Source of the DNA: Mycolicibacter heraklionensis
GTDB lineage: Bacteria > Actinomycetota > Actinomycetes > Mycobacteriales > Mycobacteriaceae
Reading direction: 5' to 3'
Length of the DNA: 64,000 nt
Assembly (NCBI GenBank): GCA_001673575.1
Contig: LZME01000068.1
Location: forward strand, 1 to 64,000
Shown here: positions 1-8,248 of the stretch, piece by piece
How positions within the stretch are numbered: position 1 is the stretch's first letter
Layout of the letters: the number at the start of each line of letters is the position of its first letter
Position numbers and translations under genes: made by a program
The notes under the pieces: generated by a model
Told to the model about the DNA's origin: nothing
The model's input: only the letters and a program-made list of their open reading frames with translations
Database searches by the model: none

Positions 1-229
1 GCGGAGTCGGACTTGGCGCAGGTCGCCACCAGGCGGGTCATGATGGCCGAGACCGGCCGAGCCAGCAGACTGGCGCCGTGGACGTGCAACTGGCGTACCA
101 CGTCACGCTCGGAGGCCACCCCCTCCAGACCCTCACGCCCGATCACCACCATGGCGCCAGTCTGCTGGCTCGGCCGGTCTCGGCCATCATGACCCGCCTG
201 GTGGCGACCTGCGCCAAGTCCGACTCCGC
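1..229. repeat. Fold-back: 77-bp perfect inverted repeat with 75-bp loop
   Basis: Bases 1-77 are the exact reverse complement of 153-229. The loop 78-152, reverse complemented, codes for the N-terminal stretch missing from the CBS protein. The first 152 bases are therefore an inverted copy of the normal upstream and coding sequence joined at a GGCGCC palindrome (153-158). A contig-end chimera or hairpin assembly artefact explains this best; a real inversion is possible but less likely. Confidence 0.85.
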
Positions 230-395
230 CGACGACGTCAGCATGTTGATGACCGAGCACCGCGCGCGTCACATACCGGTGCTGGAAAACGGCCGACTGG
301 CCGGGATCGTCAGCATCGGCGACATCGTCAAGTCCCGGATGGAAGAGCTGCAGGCCGAACACGAGCAACTGCGCGACTACATCGCCCAGGGCTAG
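153..395 (+). CDS. CBS-domain protein, 3' part only (Rv2406c-like)
   Basis: The last 80 codons of a small CBS-domain protein, which in this family usually binds adenine nucleotides. The readable part has the end of CBS1, the linker (LLARPVSAIMT) and most of CBS2 (DSADDVSMLMTEHRARHIPVLENG, here split: DSADDVSMLM then RARHIPVLENGRLAGIVSIGD), then a charged tail. The 5' part does not continue upstream in the normal orientation. The reverse complement of 1-152 encodes the expected preceding residues (MVVIGREGLEGVASERDVV) and runs in frame into the residues at 153, so this gene is interrupted by a fold-back at the window edge. Synteny with the next genes supports an Rv2406c orthologue. Confidence 0.8.
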   Translation, partial: GASLLARPVSAIMTRLVATCAKSDSADDVSMLMTEHRARHIPVLENGRLAGIVSIGDIVKSRMEELQAEHEQLRDYIAQG

Positions 396-407
396 CCGGT
401 CGCAGCG

Positions 408-1013
408 TCAGCTCCAGGCGTAGTCGCTGCGCAGCCGGGCAGCCACCACCTCGAACACCGAACGCTCCAGGATGGCGCCTTCGCGCCGGATCGATTCCTC
501 GGGCACGTCGAGCACCCGGTCGAGCCGCACCCAGCTGACCCGGTGAGCGTCATCCCAGGTACCCGCGCCGATGCCGACCCAGTTCGTGTCCTCGGCATGT
601 CGTTGCCTGCTGGACAGCATCAGGCCCAGCAGCATGTTGCGGTCGCGGCCGACGACCAATACCGGCCGATCTTTGCCGCGGTCTGGCTCGTCCTCGTAGG
701 CCACCCAGGTCCAGACGATCTCGCCCGGGTCGGCGCGACCGTTGAGATCGGGGGCGTAGACGAGCCGGCGTGCCCGGTGCGCGGTGGGAACACTGCTGTC
801 CGTCACGGGACGGCCGGCGGCGATCTCCGTAGCCGGCGCCGACCTGAGCATCTCCAGGCCGATCTTGATGCCCTGCTCAATACCGCGCTGGATGCGCTGC
901 TGTACCTCCGGTGCCTGCTCGAGTTGGCGGATGAACCGTGGGGCTTCGTTGAACACCAGGTTCTCCGCGAATCGCTGCACCGACTCCCATGGGGTCTTCC
1001 GCGGGGAAGCCAT
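408..1013 (-). CDS. PemK/MazF-fold-like conserved protein (Rv2405-like)
   Basis: A 201-residue protein. The N-terminal half is helical and charged (VQRFAENLVFNEAPRFIRQLEQ). The C-terminal half carries the hallmark of PemK/MazF-type SH3-like barrels: GEIVWTWVAYEDEP, then GKDRPVLVVGRD, a hydrophobic strand and WVRLDRVLDVP near the end. In M. tuberculosis Rv2405 sits in the same place beside the CBS gene and lepA. No antitoxin gene is adjacent, so toxin function should not be assumed. Start: ATG at 1013 was chosen; a GTG at 1046 would add 11 residues. Neither has a clear Shine-Dalgarno sequence. Confidence 0.75.
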   Translation of the reverse strand: MASPRKTPWESVQRFAENLVFNEAPRFIRQLEQAPEVQQRIQRGIEQGIKIGLEMLRSAPATEIAAGRPVTDSSVPTAHRARRLVYAPDLNGRADPGEIVWTWVAYEDEPDRGKDRPVLVVGRDRNMLLGLMLSSRQRHAEDTNWVGIGAGTWDDAHRVSWVRLDRVLDVPEESIRREGAILERSVFEVVAARLRSDYAWS

Positions 1014-1611
1014 GCTCGCAGCATAGGCGAAACCCGTTTCGGGCACCGGTTTCTGGGCCGCTGCGGCGGCGTCTCAGCGGCGGCAGTCCCTTGACGCGAA
1101 CGTAAACAAAAGACACAGGAACCTGTACGAAAACTGAAGTGCCACTTGTGTTGTCCGCAGATACGCATCGGCGTACGGTACGGGAATATTGATTAACAGG
1201 GGGCTTCTTTTCAACGGGCCGGCGCCGGCTTATCCGGGGCGTCAGTCGGGCGGAAGATTTCAATCGGTGGGTGGAAGTCGCCGAAAACCGCAGTCTGGGG
1301 AGGTTTTGGCTTTTCCTCCGGGGGTGCTTGAAGTGGGGCAAGCCGCCGCCCGGAATGACACGTATGGCATGGCGTTCGCCGGTAACTGATGCCTTGGCTG
1401 AGTCCGGTGTGCGATCGCCCGGGTCTTTCTATGCGCCGAGGGGCTATCAGGAGGTATATGGATTTGCGCAACTATCGCGCAGGGTTTCAATCGTAACCGG
1501 GTTAGTGAAACTGACAGAGCCCCTGTGGCTTTCAGTGATGGGGCGGGGGGGCTCCTGGGGCGGGCTACCGCCAAAGAGAGACATCGCGAAAGGCCGCGAA
1601 AGGTATTGAAC
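1014..1611. other. Long non-coding stretch upstream of the first secreted paralogue
   Basis: About 600 bases with no convincing full-length gene. Contents: a 5-2-5 dyad ACAGG/CCTGT (1115-1126), a block GAAGTGCCACTTGTGTTG (1136-1153) partly repeated before the second paralogue, a very short reading frame with a perfect Shine-Dalgarno sequence (1458-1496) and the dyad TAACC-G-GGTTA (1494-1504). Probably a long regulated 5' region. Confidence 0.5.
1458..1496 (+). CDS. Possible 12-residue upstream peptide (uORF)
   Basis: ATG at 1458 follows a perfect AGGAGG (1449-1454) with a short 3-base spacer and encodes MDLRNYRAGFQS then TAA. The stop codon is the first three bases of the dyad TAACC-G-GGTTA (1494-1504). 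It lies 115 bases before the secreted paralogue at 1612 and could be a regulatory leader. The only evidence is the strong ribosome site and the dyad. Confidence 0.3.
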   Translation: MDLRNYRAGFQS

Positions 1612-2160
1612 ATGAACATGCGCAAGATCGTCGTCGTTGGTGGCTTCGCCGCCGGCGCGGCGTTTGTATTGGCGCCGTTGGCCTCGGCCGACACCGACCC
1701 GTTGGCGCCCCTCGTAAGCAGCGAGATCGCGTCAATGAACTTTCTGTTCGGGACCGACACCTTCCTGGCGGGCGTCCCGTCCACGGACGTCACTATGGGC
1801 CCGCAGGGCTTCGAGATCATCAAGCCGGCGGACGTTACGGCGGTTCAGGACAATGGCACAACCCTGTTCGACCACCTGGTCTACGGGTTCAACCCGCAGG
1901 AAGCCGGGCTGGCCTCCGATCCGGGTGCCTACAGCGTCTTCAACGGCGCGATGGTCCCCTTCGACGACAGCATCAACTCGCTGCTGTACGCGATGATGAA
2001 CAACGGCGCTGTGCTCGACTGGGACAGCGGCGACCTATTTGGTGGCAACAGCGCGATGGACATCGCCAACTCCGCCGGAAGCGGCTGGGAAGAGGCCGCT
2101 AATTATCTCAGCTTCGCCTGGGGTGACCTGATGGGCTATTTCGGCATCTTCGACTCCTAG
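1612..2160 (+). CDS. Secreted protein of unknown function, paralogue A
   Basis: A 182-residue exported protein with a short basic N-terminus, a hydrophobic stretch rich in Gly and Ala, and a likely signal peptidase site after ASA (about residue 25). The mature part is acidic and has no Cys. Shared with the next gene: SEI.SMNFLF, LAGV, LVYGFN/LLYGLN, SDPGAYS..NGA, an acidic DWDSGD/DFEN region and W.EAA near the end. They are clearly tandem paralogues. ATG 1612 was chosen because GAAAGG (1598-1603) lies 8 bases upstream; a second ATG is at 1618. I do not recognise the family. It is followed by a strong terminator, so it is transcribed as its own unit. Confidence 0.85.
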   Translation: MNMRKIVVVGGFAAGAAFVLAPLASADTDPLAPLVSSEIASMNFLFGTDTFLAGVPSTDVTMGPQGFEIIKPADVTAVQDNGTTLFDHLVYGFNPQEAGLASDPGAYSVFNGAMVPFDDSINSLLYAMMNNGAVLDWDSGDLFGGNSAMDIANSAGSGWEEAANYLSFAWGDLMGYFGIFDS

Positions 2161-2173
2161 CCGCAGCCCGAAG

Positions 2174-2207
2174 CGAAACCCCCGGAGGATCGCCTCCGGG
2201 GGTTTCG
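2174..2207 (+). terminator. Rho-independent terminator after paralogue A
   Basis: Perfect 15-bp stem: 2174-2188 pairs with 2193-2207 (GAAACCCCCGGAGG / CCTCCGGGGGTTTC core) with loop ATCG, followed by a T-rich tail (TTTCGTCTTG). Confidence 0.9.
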
Positions 2208-2506
2208 TCTTGCTGCGGCACCGTCGAGCCAGTCGTTCACTTGGGCATTCCCATGTCGCCCGATCCTGTGTATGGGCGGCCCAGTGTATGGCCCAAGGAA
2301 CGCCCTGACGTGCGAAAACCCGGCCCGCCTTGAGGGAACACGTGCGAAGGGCCGAAGAATCCGAAGTGCAAGTGAACATTCACTTGTGTTGATCACAGGT
2401 CTTTGTTAGATTTAATCCGGCTTACAGCAAAGGTGCTGGGGGGAGCCGTCGGCGGAGGTGGGGAGAACCGACCGCCGGGCAGTGCGTATGAAGGGCATCT
2501 GGGGGG
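2208..2506. other. Promoter region of paralogue B
   Basis: About 300 bases without a gene. It contains the 8-bp perfect inverted repeat at 2369-2386 and an AT-richer patch (TTTGTTAGATTTAAT, about 2401-2415) that is a plausible promoter. CACTTGTGTTG (2381-2391) is also found at 1143-1153 upstream of paralogue A. Confidence 0.5.
2369..2386. promoter_or_regulatory. Candidate operator CAAGTGAA-CA-TTCACTTG
   Basis: Perfect 8-2-8 inverted repeat about 120 bases before the paralogue B start. The symmetry and length suit a dimeric TetR- or GntR-type repressor. The repressor is unknown. Confidence 0.5.
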
Positions 2507-3046
2507 ATGGACATGCAGAAAATCGGCGTGCTTGGCAGCTTTGCCGCTGGCATCGGACTTGCGTTGGCGCCGTTGGCGGCGGCCGACGACTCGACCGGCT
2601 TCGACTTCAGCGCGGTGCTGGCCAGTGAGATTCAGTCGATGAACTTCCTCTTCGAGTCACAGGCCGCCTTGGCCGGCGTCGCGGACAAGGTCATCGACGC
2701 CTCGGCCGGGCAGCCCTTCCTGACCATCGACAAAGACGACGTGAACGCCACCCTCGGGACGCTGCTCTACGGCCTCAACTGGGAGAACGAGATCTCTTCC
2801 GACCCGGGCGCTTACAGCCTGCTCAACGGCGCGTTGACCGAGTTCGTCGACGGCAACAATGTGCTGTTGTTCGCGATCCTCAACGGCGGCGACCAGATCG
2901 ACTTTGAAAACGCCGCCGACTACCTGTTCGGCACCGACGCCGCGATCGCCGCCGGTCTGGCCGGAGACAGTGCCTGGGAAGATGCCGCGCTCTTCTTCCA
3001 GGCCGGCCTGGCCGACATCGGCGGTTACTTGGCGATTGACCTGTAA
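2507..3046 (+). CDS. Secreted protein of unknown function, paralogue B
   Basis: A 179-residue exported protein paralogous to the gene at 1612. The signal peptide (KIGVLGSFAAGIGLALAPLA) is followed by AAADD and an acidic Cys-free mature region. It keeps ASEIQSMNFLF, LAGV, LLYGLNWENE, SDPGAYSLLNGAL and a DGNNVLLFAILNGGD segment. The two starts ATG 2507 and ATG 2513 mirror the M-x-M-x-K-I start of paralogue A. GGGGGG at 2501-2506 abuts the first ATG, so 2513 may be the used start. It has its own terminator. Function unknown. Confidence 0.85.
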   Translation: MDMQKIGVLGSFAAGIGLALAPLAAADDSTGFDFSAVLASEIQSMNFLFESQAALAGVADKVIDASAGQPFLTIDKDDVNATLGTLLYGLNWENEISSDPGAYSLLNGALTEFVDGNNVLLFAILNGGDQIDFENAADYLFGTDAAIAAGLAGDSAWEDAALFFQAGLADIGGYLAIDL

Positions 3047-3064
3047 TTGTCGCTCGGAAACGCG

Positions 3065-3100
3065 AACCCCCGGAGATAGGACTCCGGGGGTTTCGTTTTG
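3065..3100 (+). terminator. Rho-independent terminator after paralogue B
   Basis: 11-bp perfect stem: 3065-3075 (AACCCCCGGAG) pairs with 3082-3092 (CTCCGGGGGTT), loop ATAGGA, then TCGTTTTG. Its core matches the paralogue A terminator. Confidence 0.9.
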
Positions 3101-3167
3101 AAGCCTCCGCCTCGCTACCCTGACTAGGCAGAAGGCACTACCGCCCCCCGTTCACCAGGAGATTCCC

Positions 3168-5048
3168 ATCAGCAGTTTCGCCGACCAGACCTTCACCGCG
3201 CCGGCGCAGATACGGAACTTCTGCATCATCGCCCACATCGACCATGGCAAGTCCACCTTGGCCGACCGGATGCTGCAGCTCACCGGCGTCGTCGACGACC
3301 GATCGATGCGGGCCCAGTACCTGGACCGGATGGACATCGAGCGGGAACGCGGCATCACCATCAAGGCGCAAAACGTTCGGCTGCCCTGGACGGTTAAGGA
3401 ACCGAACGGTGCTCCCGCCGGCGACTACGTGCTGCATCTAATCGACACCCCCGGACACGTCGACTTCACCTACGAGGTCTCGCGTGCGCTGGAGGCTTGC
3501 GAGGGCGCCATCCTGCTAGTCGACGCCGCCCAGGGCATCGAGGCGCAGACCCTGGCCAACCTGTACCTGGCGCTCGACCGTGATCTGACGATCATTCCCG
3601 TGCTCAACAAGATCGACCTTCCCGCCGCCGACCCCGAGCGCTATGCCGCCGAACTGGCCCACATCATCGGATGCGAGCCCGAAGACGTGCTGAAGGTGTC
3701 GGGCAAGACCGGCGAAGGCGTGGCCGAACTGCTCGACGAAGTGGTCAAGCAGGTGCCGGCTCCCACCGGCGACGCCGACGCGCCCGCACGCGCGATGATC
3801 TTCGACTCGGTCTACGACATCTACCGCGGAGTGGTCACCTACGTCCGTGTCGTCGACGGCAAGATCACCCCGCGCGAGAAGATCGCCATGATGTCTACCG
3901 GCGCCACTCACGAGCTGCTGGAAGTCGGCATCGTCTCCCCGGAACCCAAGGCCACCAAGGGGCTTGGCGTCGGCGAGGTGGGTTACCTGATCACCGGTGT
4001 GAAGGACGTGCGCCAGTCCAAGGTGGGTGACACCGTCACCTCCGCACGCAATGGCGCCACCGAGGCGCTGACCGGATACCGCGAGCCCAAGCCGATGGTC
4101 TATTCCGGGCTGTACCCGGTGGACGGGTCGGACTACCCGAACCTGCGCGAGGCGCTGGACAAACTGCAGCTCAACGATGCTGCCCTCACCTACGAGCCGG
4201 AAACTTCGGTGGCGCTGGGCTTCGGCTTCCGGTGCGGCTTCCTGGGCTTGCTGCACATGGAGATCACCCGGGAGCGCCTGGAACGCGAGTTCAACCTCGA
4301 CCTGATCTCCACTGCGCCCAACGTCGTCTATCGGGTGATCAAAGAAGGCAAAGGCGGCGAGTCCGACGAGATCGTGGTGACCAACCCGTCTGACTGGCCG
4401 GAGGGCAAGATCCGCACCGTCTACGAGCCGGTCGTCAAGACCACCGTGATCGCGCCGAGTGAGTTCGTCGGCACCATCATGGAGCTCTGCCAGTCCCGGC
4501 GTGGGGATCTCGGCGGCATGGACTACCTCTCTGAAGAGCGGGTCGAACTGCGCTACACGTTGCCGTTGGGCGAGATCATCTTCGACTTCTTCGACTCGCT
4601 GAAGTCGCGCACTCGCGGCTACGCCAGCTTGGACTACGAGGAAGCCGGCGAGCAGGAGGCCGACTTGGTCAAGGTCGACATCCTGCTGCAGGGCGAGGCG
4701 GTGGACGCGTTCAGTGCGATCGTCCACAAAGACTCGGCCTCGGCGTACGGCAACAAGATGACCACCAAGCTCAAGGAGCTGATCCCGCGCCAGCAGTTCG
4801 AAGTGCCGGTGCAGGCAGCGATCGGCTCGAGAATCATTGCCCGCGAAAACATCCGGGCCATCCGCAAGGACGTGCTGTCCAAGTGCTACGGCGGTGACAT
4901 CACCCGTAAGCGCAAGCTGCTGGAAAAGCAGAAAGAGGGCAAGAAGCGGATGAAGACCATCGGTCGCGTCGACGTGCCGCAGGAGGCATTCGTCGCGGCA
5001 TTGTCGACCGACAGTGCGGGTCCTGCCGGAGACAAGGCTAAGAAGTAG
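3168..5048 (+). CDS. lepA: Elongation factor 4 (LepA) GTPase, non-ATG start
   Basis: Ribosome-bound translational GTPase (EF4/LepA). All G motifs are present: G1 AHIDHGKST near residue 22, [22 protein letters not shown] and SGKTGEG, then the EF-G-like domains and the LepA C-terminal domain ([25 protein letters not shown]). The first in-frame ATG (3258) would delete G1, so the real start is upstream. The frame is open back to a stop at 3099-3101 with no ATG, GTG or TTG. AGGAG (3157-3161) sits 6 bases before ATC at 3168, which I take as a non-canonical start. In M. tuberculosis the matching residues (EIPISSFAD) are internal to a longer N-terminus. The stop overlaps the next GTG by one base. Confidence 0.93.
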   Translation: MSSFADQTFTAPAQIRNFCIIAHIDHGKSTLADRMLQLTGVVDDRSMRAQYLDRMDIERERGITIKAQNVRLPWTVKEPNGAPAGDYVLHLIDTPGHVDFTYEVSRALEACEGAILLVDAAQGIEAQTLANLYLALDRDLTIIPVLNKIDLPAADPERYAAELAHIIGCEPEDVLKVSGKTGEGVAELLDEVVKQVPAPTGDADAPARAMIFDSVYDIYRGVVTYVRVVDGKITPREKIAMMSTGATHELLEVGIVSPEPKATKGLGVGEVGYLITGVKDVRQSKVGDTVTSARNGATEALTGYREPKPMVYSGLYPVDGSDYPNLREALDKLQLNDAALTYEPETSVALGFGFRCGFLGLLHMEITRERLEREFNLDLISTAPNVVYRVIKEGKGGESDEIVVTNPSDWPEGKIRTVYEPVVKTTVIAPSEFVGTIMELCQSRRGDLGGMDYLSEERVELRYTLPLGEIIFDFFDSLKSRTRGYASLDYEEAGEQEADLVKVDILLQGEAVDAFSAIVHKDSASAYGNKMTTKLKELIPRQQFEVPVQAAIGSRIIARENIRAIRKDVLSKCYGGDITRKRKLLEKQKEGKKRMKTIGRVDVPQEAFVAALSTDSAGPAGDKAKK

Positions 5049-5809
5049 TGACCTCGCGGGCAGGCACGATCGCGGCAGGCGCGATGGCGGTCGTGCTGCT
5101 GGCCAGCGGGTGCACCACGGTAGTCTCCGGAACCGTCCGGCCCGCACCCGGATTGGCGCCCACTCCCGTGACCGGGATCGCGGTCCGGCAGGTATTGCTC
5201 GATGACTCTGAGCTGTCGAAGCTGACCGGCCAGCCCTTCCGCAGCGACCCCTCCATCCCGCCGCGGTTCGGCGGCCTCGACGAGCTACCCGACGCGTGGG
5301 AGTCGGCCGATCCACAAGACTGTGTCGGCGCAGCGGTTGGCGGTCAGCGCAGCGTCTACAGCGCCGCCCGGGTTCGCGACGCTGCCCATGAGTTCTGGGA
5401 CAGCTCCAGCGACGATTCGCCGCTGACCGGGGTGGGCGAGGCGGTCATCGCACTGGACAGCGCCGCAGACGCCGACGCGGTCTTCGAGAAGTTCGCTCAG
5501 CAGTGGGGTAGCTGTGACGGGGTCGTGGTGACGCGAGACAGCGGGACTGACAGCGAGGCCAGCGGCGAGATCACCGACGTCGCCAATCAGGATGCGGTAT
5601 TGGTGGCCACTGTGCGCACCAGTGTGGACGGTGAAGCGGGACTGCGGGTTTCGCGGGCGCTCGCGGCGCGGGTGAACTGCGTCGTCGACATTGATGTGTT
5701 CTGGTTCGTCGAGGATGATGACCACTCCGGTGCGCCGCCCGCCGGCGACACCACGGCCGCCGACCTGGCTCGGGCGATGCTGGACAAGGTCCGCAACCTC
5801 AGCGGCTGA
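5048..5809 (+). CDS. lppR: LppR-like lipoprotein with PknH-type sensor domain
   Basis: A 253-residue lipoprotein starting at GTG 5048, which overlaps the lepA stop (TAGTG), so it is translationally coupled. The signal sequence ends in a lipobox LLASGC (Cys about residue 22). The exported domain resembles the PknH C-terminal extracellular sensor (LLDDSELSKLTGQPF, PQDCVGA, conserved Cys pairs, YSAARVRDAAHEF). The same gene follows lepA in M. tuberculosis (Rv2403c). The domain is thought to bind an extracellular ligand; none is known from the sequence. Confidence 0.85.
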   Translation: MTSRAGTIAAGAMAVVLLASGCTTVVSGTVRPAPGLAPTPVTGIAVRQVLLDDSELSKLTGQPFRSDPSIPPRFGGLDELPDAWESADPQDCVGAAVGGQRSVYSAARVRDAAHEFWDSSSDDSPLTGVGEAVIALDSAADADAVFEKFAQQWGSCDGVVVTRDSGTDSEASGEITDVANQDAVLVATVRTSVDGEAGLRVSRALAARVNCVVDIDVFWFVEDDDHSGAPPAGDTTAADLARAMLDKVRNLSG

Positions 5810-5822
5810 CCCCCGGCCGAAC

Positions 5823-5861
5823 GTGAAGCTGGCTTCACACTTGGCGTAGGGCAAGCCCTAC
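5823..5861. terminator. Dyads between convergent genes, possible bidirectional terminator
   Basis: Two neighbouring palindromes: GTGAAGC-TG-GCTTCAC (5823-5838) and GTAGGGC-AA-GCCCTAC (5846-5861). The second overlaps the stop codon of the minus-strand enzyme. There is no T-run, so termination is inferred only from position and symmetry. Confidence 0.4.
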
Positions 5862-7909
5862 ATAGGCGCGTTCGCGGGCTGGAAACCTCCGGTGGAGTCG
5901 GCCTCCTCTTCAGCCCGAATCACGTGGACGACCGCGTTGATCAGCGCCAGGTGGGTGAAGGCCTGCGGGAAGTTGCCCAAGTGCCGCCCGGTGCGGGGCT
6001 CGATCTCCTCGGCGTAGAGATGCAACGGGCTGGCGAACGACAGCAGCCGCTCGCACAGATGCTTGGCCCGGCTCACTTCTCCGATCTCGACCAGTGCCGA
6101 GACCAGCCAGAACGAGCAGATGGTGAAGGTGCCCTCGGCGCCGGACAGTCCGTCGTCAGTCTCCTCGGTGCGATAGCGCAGCACCAGGCCGTCCTCGGTG
6201 AGTTCTTCGGCGATCGCCATCACGGTGGCGCGCACTCGCGGGTCGTCGGCCGGCAGGAACCGGGTGAGCACCACCAGCAGCAACGATGCGTCCAGCGCCG
6301 TACTGCCGTAGGTCTGGGTCAGCACACCGCGGGAATCCACCCCGTTGGCCAGCACGTCAGCCTTGATCTCCTCGGCGATCGCTCGCCACTGCTTGGCGTA
6401 GGAGACCGCGCCCTGCAGCTCAGCCAGTTTCGACCCGCGGTCCAGCGCCACCCAGCACATCACCTTCGACGAGGTGAAGTGCTGCGGTTCGCCGCGCACC
6501 TCCCAGATACCCCGGTCGGGTTCGCGCCAGTGCTTGATCGCCTCTTCCACCTGACGTTTCAGCACCGGCCACAGCGTCTCCGGAATCTGCTCGCGAGACT
6601 TCGCGTGCAGGTAGACCGAGTCCAGCATGGTGCCCCAGATGTCGTGCTGTTGCTGGTTGTACGCGCCATTGCCGATCCGCACCGGACGGGCGTTGTCGTA
6701 GCCGGACAGGTGGTCCAGCTCCTGCTCCACCAGTTCGTGCTCCCCACCGACGCCGTACATCACTTGCAACGGATGCTGCTGTCCGTTATTGACGCCGGAC
6801 ACGTCGGCGATGAACGAGAAGAAGTCGTCGGCCTCACGGTCCAGGCCCAGCGTGTACAGGCCCCAGAGGGTGAATGCAGAGTCGCGCACCCAGCTGTATC
6901 GGTAGTCCCAATTCCGTTCGCCCTGAGGGGTTTCCGGTAACGAGGTCGTGGGCGCAGCCAGCAGTGCCCCGGTTGGTGAGTAGGTCAGGCCCTTCAGTGT
7001 CAGCGCGCTGCGCTGCAGATACGAGCGCCACGGATGGTCGGGGAAGTTTCCGATATTGATCCACTGTCGCCAGCACTCGGTGGTGTTCCACATCTTGTCC
7101 GCGGCTTCGGCATAGCTTTGCGGCGCAGGGTGTTTCGACCAGCTCAAGGCCACGAAGACGTCGTCGCCCTCGGTCAGCCGGGTGCGGGCTCTGGCTTCAC
7201 GGCCCTCCAGTCCCAGCCGCAGATTCGTCGTCAGGCGCAGGGTCGGGTGGGCGTCCGGATTCTGCCGGGCCCGCGCGATTGCCTCGCCGTAGGCGTTGGC
7301 CGAGTATTCCCAGGTGGCGCTGGTGCGGTGATAGTCGAATGCCGGCTCGCAGCTCATGGTCAGCTCGACGGTGCCACTGACGCAACGCACCGTGCGCAGC
7401 AGGATGTGCTCGGCGTCCCAGTCGGTGGGGGTGCGCCGGTGCGTCTGCGACCGCGCGTCGATGTCGTGCCACTTACCCATCACCAGCGCGTCACGCACGA
7501 TCAGCCAACCGGTGTGGGTCTGCCAGGTGGTTTCCATGATCGGGCTGCCGGGCAGGTAGCGCCGGGCCGCGGGCACCGACACCCCGTAGGGGCCGAGCCG
7601 AAAATGTCCGGCGCTGCGGTCCAACAGGGCACCGAAGACGCTGGGGGAGTCCGGGCGCGGCAGGCACATCCACTCCACCGAGCCGGCCGCCGAGATCAGG
7701 CAGGTGTTCTCGCAATCCGAGAGAAACGCGTAGTCGGCGATCGGGGGAAACGGATTGCGGACCTGACTTGGTGTCGCCGCATACGGCACTGGGGCGGTCG
7801 CCGACAGGGGCGGTGGCGTCGGGGCCGCGGTGTTGGTGCCTCCGGCCGGCGTGGTGACGTCAGGGGCGGTCTTGGCGGGTGCATCGCCCGGCGGGGTGTG
7901 CAGGTCCAT
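5858..7909 (-). CDS. Glycoside hydrolase family 15, trehalase-type (Rv2402-like)
   Basis: A 683-residue GH15 enzyme. After a Pro/Ala/Thr-rich N-terminus (about 45 residues) it has the GH15 N-terminal beta domain (NPFPPIADYAFLSDCENTCLI, SVEWMCLPRPDSPSVFGALLD) and the (alpha/alpha)6 catalytic domain (GERNWDYRYSWVRDSAFTLWGLY; a Glu-rich motif HLYAEEIEPRTGRHLGNFPQAFTH near the C-terminus). Mycobacterial homologues (Rv2402, MSMEG_4535) are trehalases that split trehalose to glucose. ATG 7909 was preferred; a start at 7990 would add 27 Arg-rich residues through a dispersed-repeat-flanked region. It is convergent with lppR. Confidence 0.9.
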   Translation of the reverse strand: MDLHTPPGDAPAKTAPDVTTPAGGTNTAAPTPPPLSATAPVPYAATPSQVRNPFPPIADYAFLSDCENTCLISAAGSVEWMCLPRPDSPSVFGALLDRSAGHFRLGPYGVSVPAARRYLPGSPIMETTWQTHTGWLIVRDALVMGKWHDIDARSQTHRRTPTDWDAEHILLRTVRCVSGTVELTMSCEPAFDYHRTSATWEYSANAYGEAIARARQNPDAHPTLRLTTNLRLGLEGREARARTRLTEGDDVFVALSWSKHPAPQSYAEAADKMWNTTECWRQWINIGNFPDHPWRSYLQRSALTLKGLTYSPTGALLAAPTTSLPETPQGERNWDYRYSWVRDSAFTLWGLYTLGLDREADDFFSFIADVSGVNNGQQHPLQVMYGVGGEHELVEQELDHLSGYDNARPVRIGNGAYNQQQHDIWGTMLDSVYLHAKSREQIPETLWPVLKRQVEEAIKHWREPDRGIWEVRGEPQHFTSSKVMCWVALDRGSKLAELQGAVSYAKQWRAIAEEIKADVLANGVDSRGVLTQTYGSTALDASLLLVVLTRFLPADDPRVRATVMAIAEELTEDGLVLRYRTEETDDGLSGAEGTFTICSFWLVSALVEIGEVSRAKHLCERLLSFASPLHLYAEEIEPRTGRHLGNFPQAFTHLALINAVVHVIRAEEEADSTGGFQPANAPM

Positions 7910-7999
7910 TCCGTCATCATCTCTGGCGGCATGGCGCACGTCCACCCGGATCGGTCGATCGCGGCTTCGGCCGCGGGCTCCCCAGGGCAACGCCGGCGA

Positions 8000-8034
8000 C
8001 CCGCTTCGCCCGGCTTCGCCGCGCTTGCGATCGC
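8000..8034 (-). repeat. Copy of a dispersed GC-rich intergenic repeat
   Basis: Reverse complement reads GCGATCGCAAGCGCGGCG then AAGCCGGGCGAAGCGGG. It matches the tandem copies at 22876-22973 in all but two bases over 35. It lies in the spacer between divergent genes. Confidence 0.75.
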
Positions 8035-8044
8035 CGCTAGAGTC

Positions 8045-8248
8045 ATGGGGGTGGTGGGCTTTTTGAGCTGGTGGGACGGTGTTGAGCTGTGGCTATCCGG
8101 CCTCGGCTTCGTGGTACAGACCGCGGTGGTGATGCCGGTGGTGTTGTTGCTCGCCTACGGCTTGGCCTCGGTGTTGGACGCGGTACTGGGGGAGGGAATA
8201 CGGGTGCAGGAGCGTGTCCGGCACGGTCGTGACGGTGGGGCCCGCTGA
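8045..8248 (+). CDS. Small membrane protein (Rv2401A-like)
   Basis: A 67-residue protein starting at ATG 8045. It has an amphipathic N-terminus (FLSWWDGVELWLSGLG), one strong transmembrane segment (FVVQTAVVMPVVLLLAYGLA, about residues 22-41) and a basic cytoplasmic tail. It is divergent from the GH15 gene and its stop overlaps the next tiny ORF (TGATG). M. tuberculosis has a small membrane gene in this slot. Function unknown. Confidence 0.75.
   Translation: MGVVGFLSWWDGVELWLSGLGFVVQTAVVMPVVLLLAYGLASVLDAVLGEGIRVQERVRHGRDGGAR

Noticed and set aside
408..1013. MazF/PemK toxin of a toxin-antitoxin pair
   Set aside because: Fold similarity only; there is no antitoxin gene next to it and the protein is much longer than typical toxins.
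3258..5048. ATG 3258 as the lepA start
   Set aside because: It would remove the G1 GTP-binding motif and 30 conserved residues.
3516..5315. Long minus-strand open frame opposite lepA
   Set aside because: It is the antisense shadow of a highly conserved GTPase in GC-rich DNA; its translation is low-complexity and shows no family motif.
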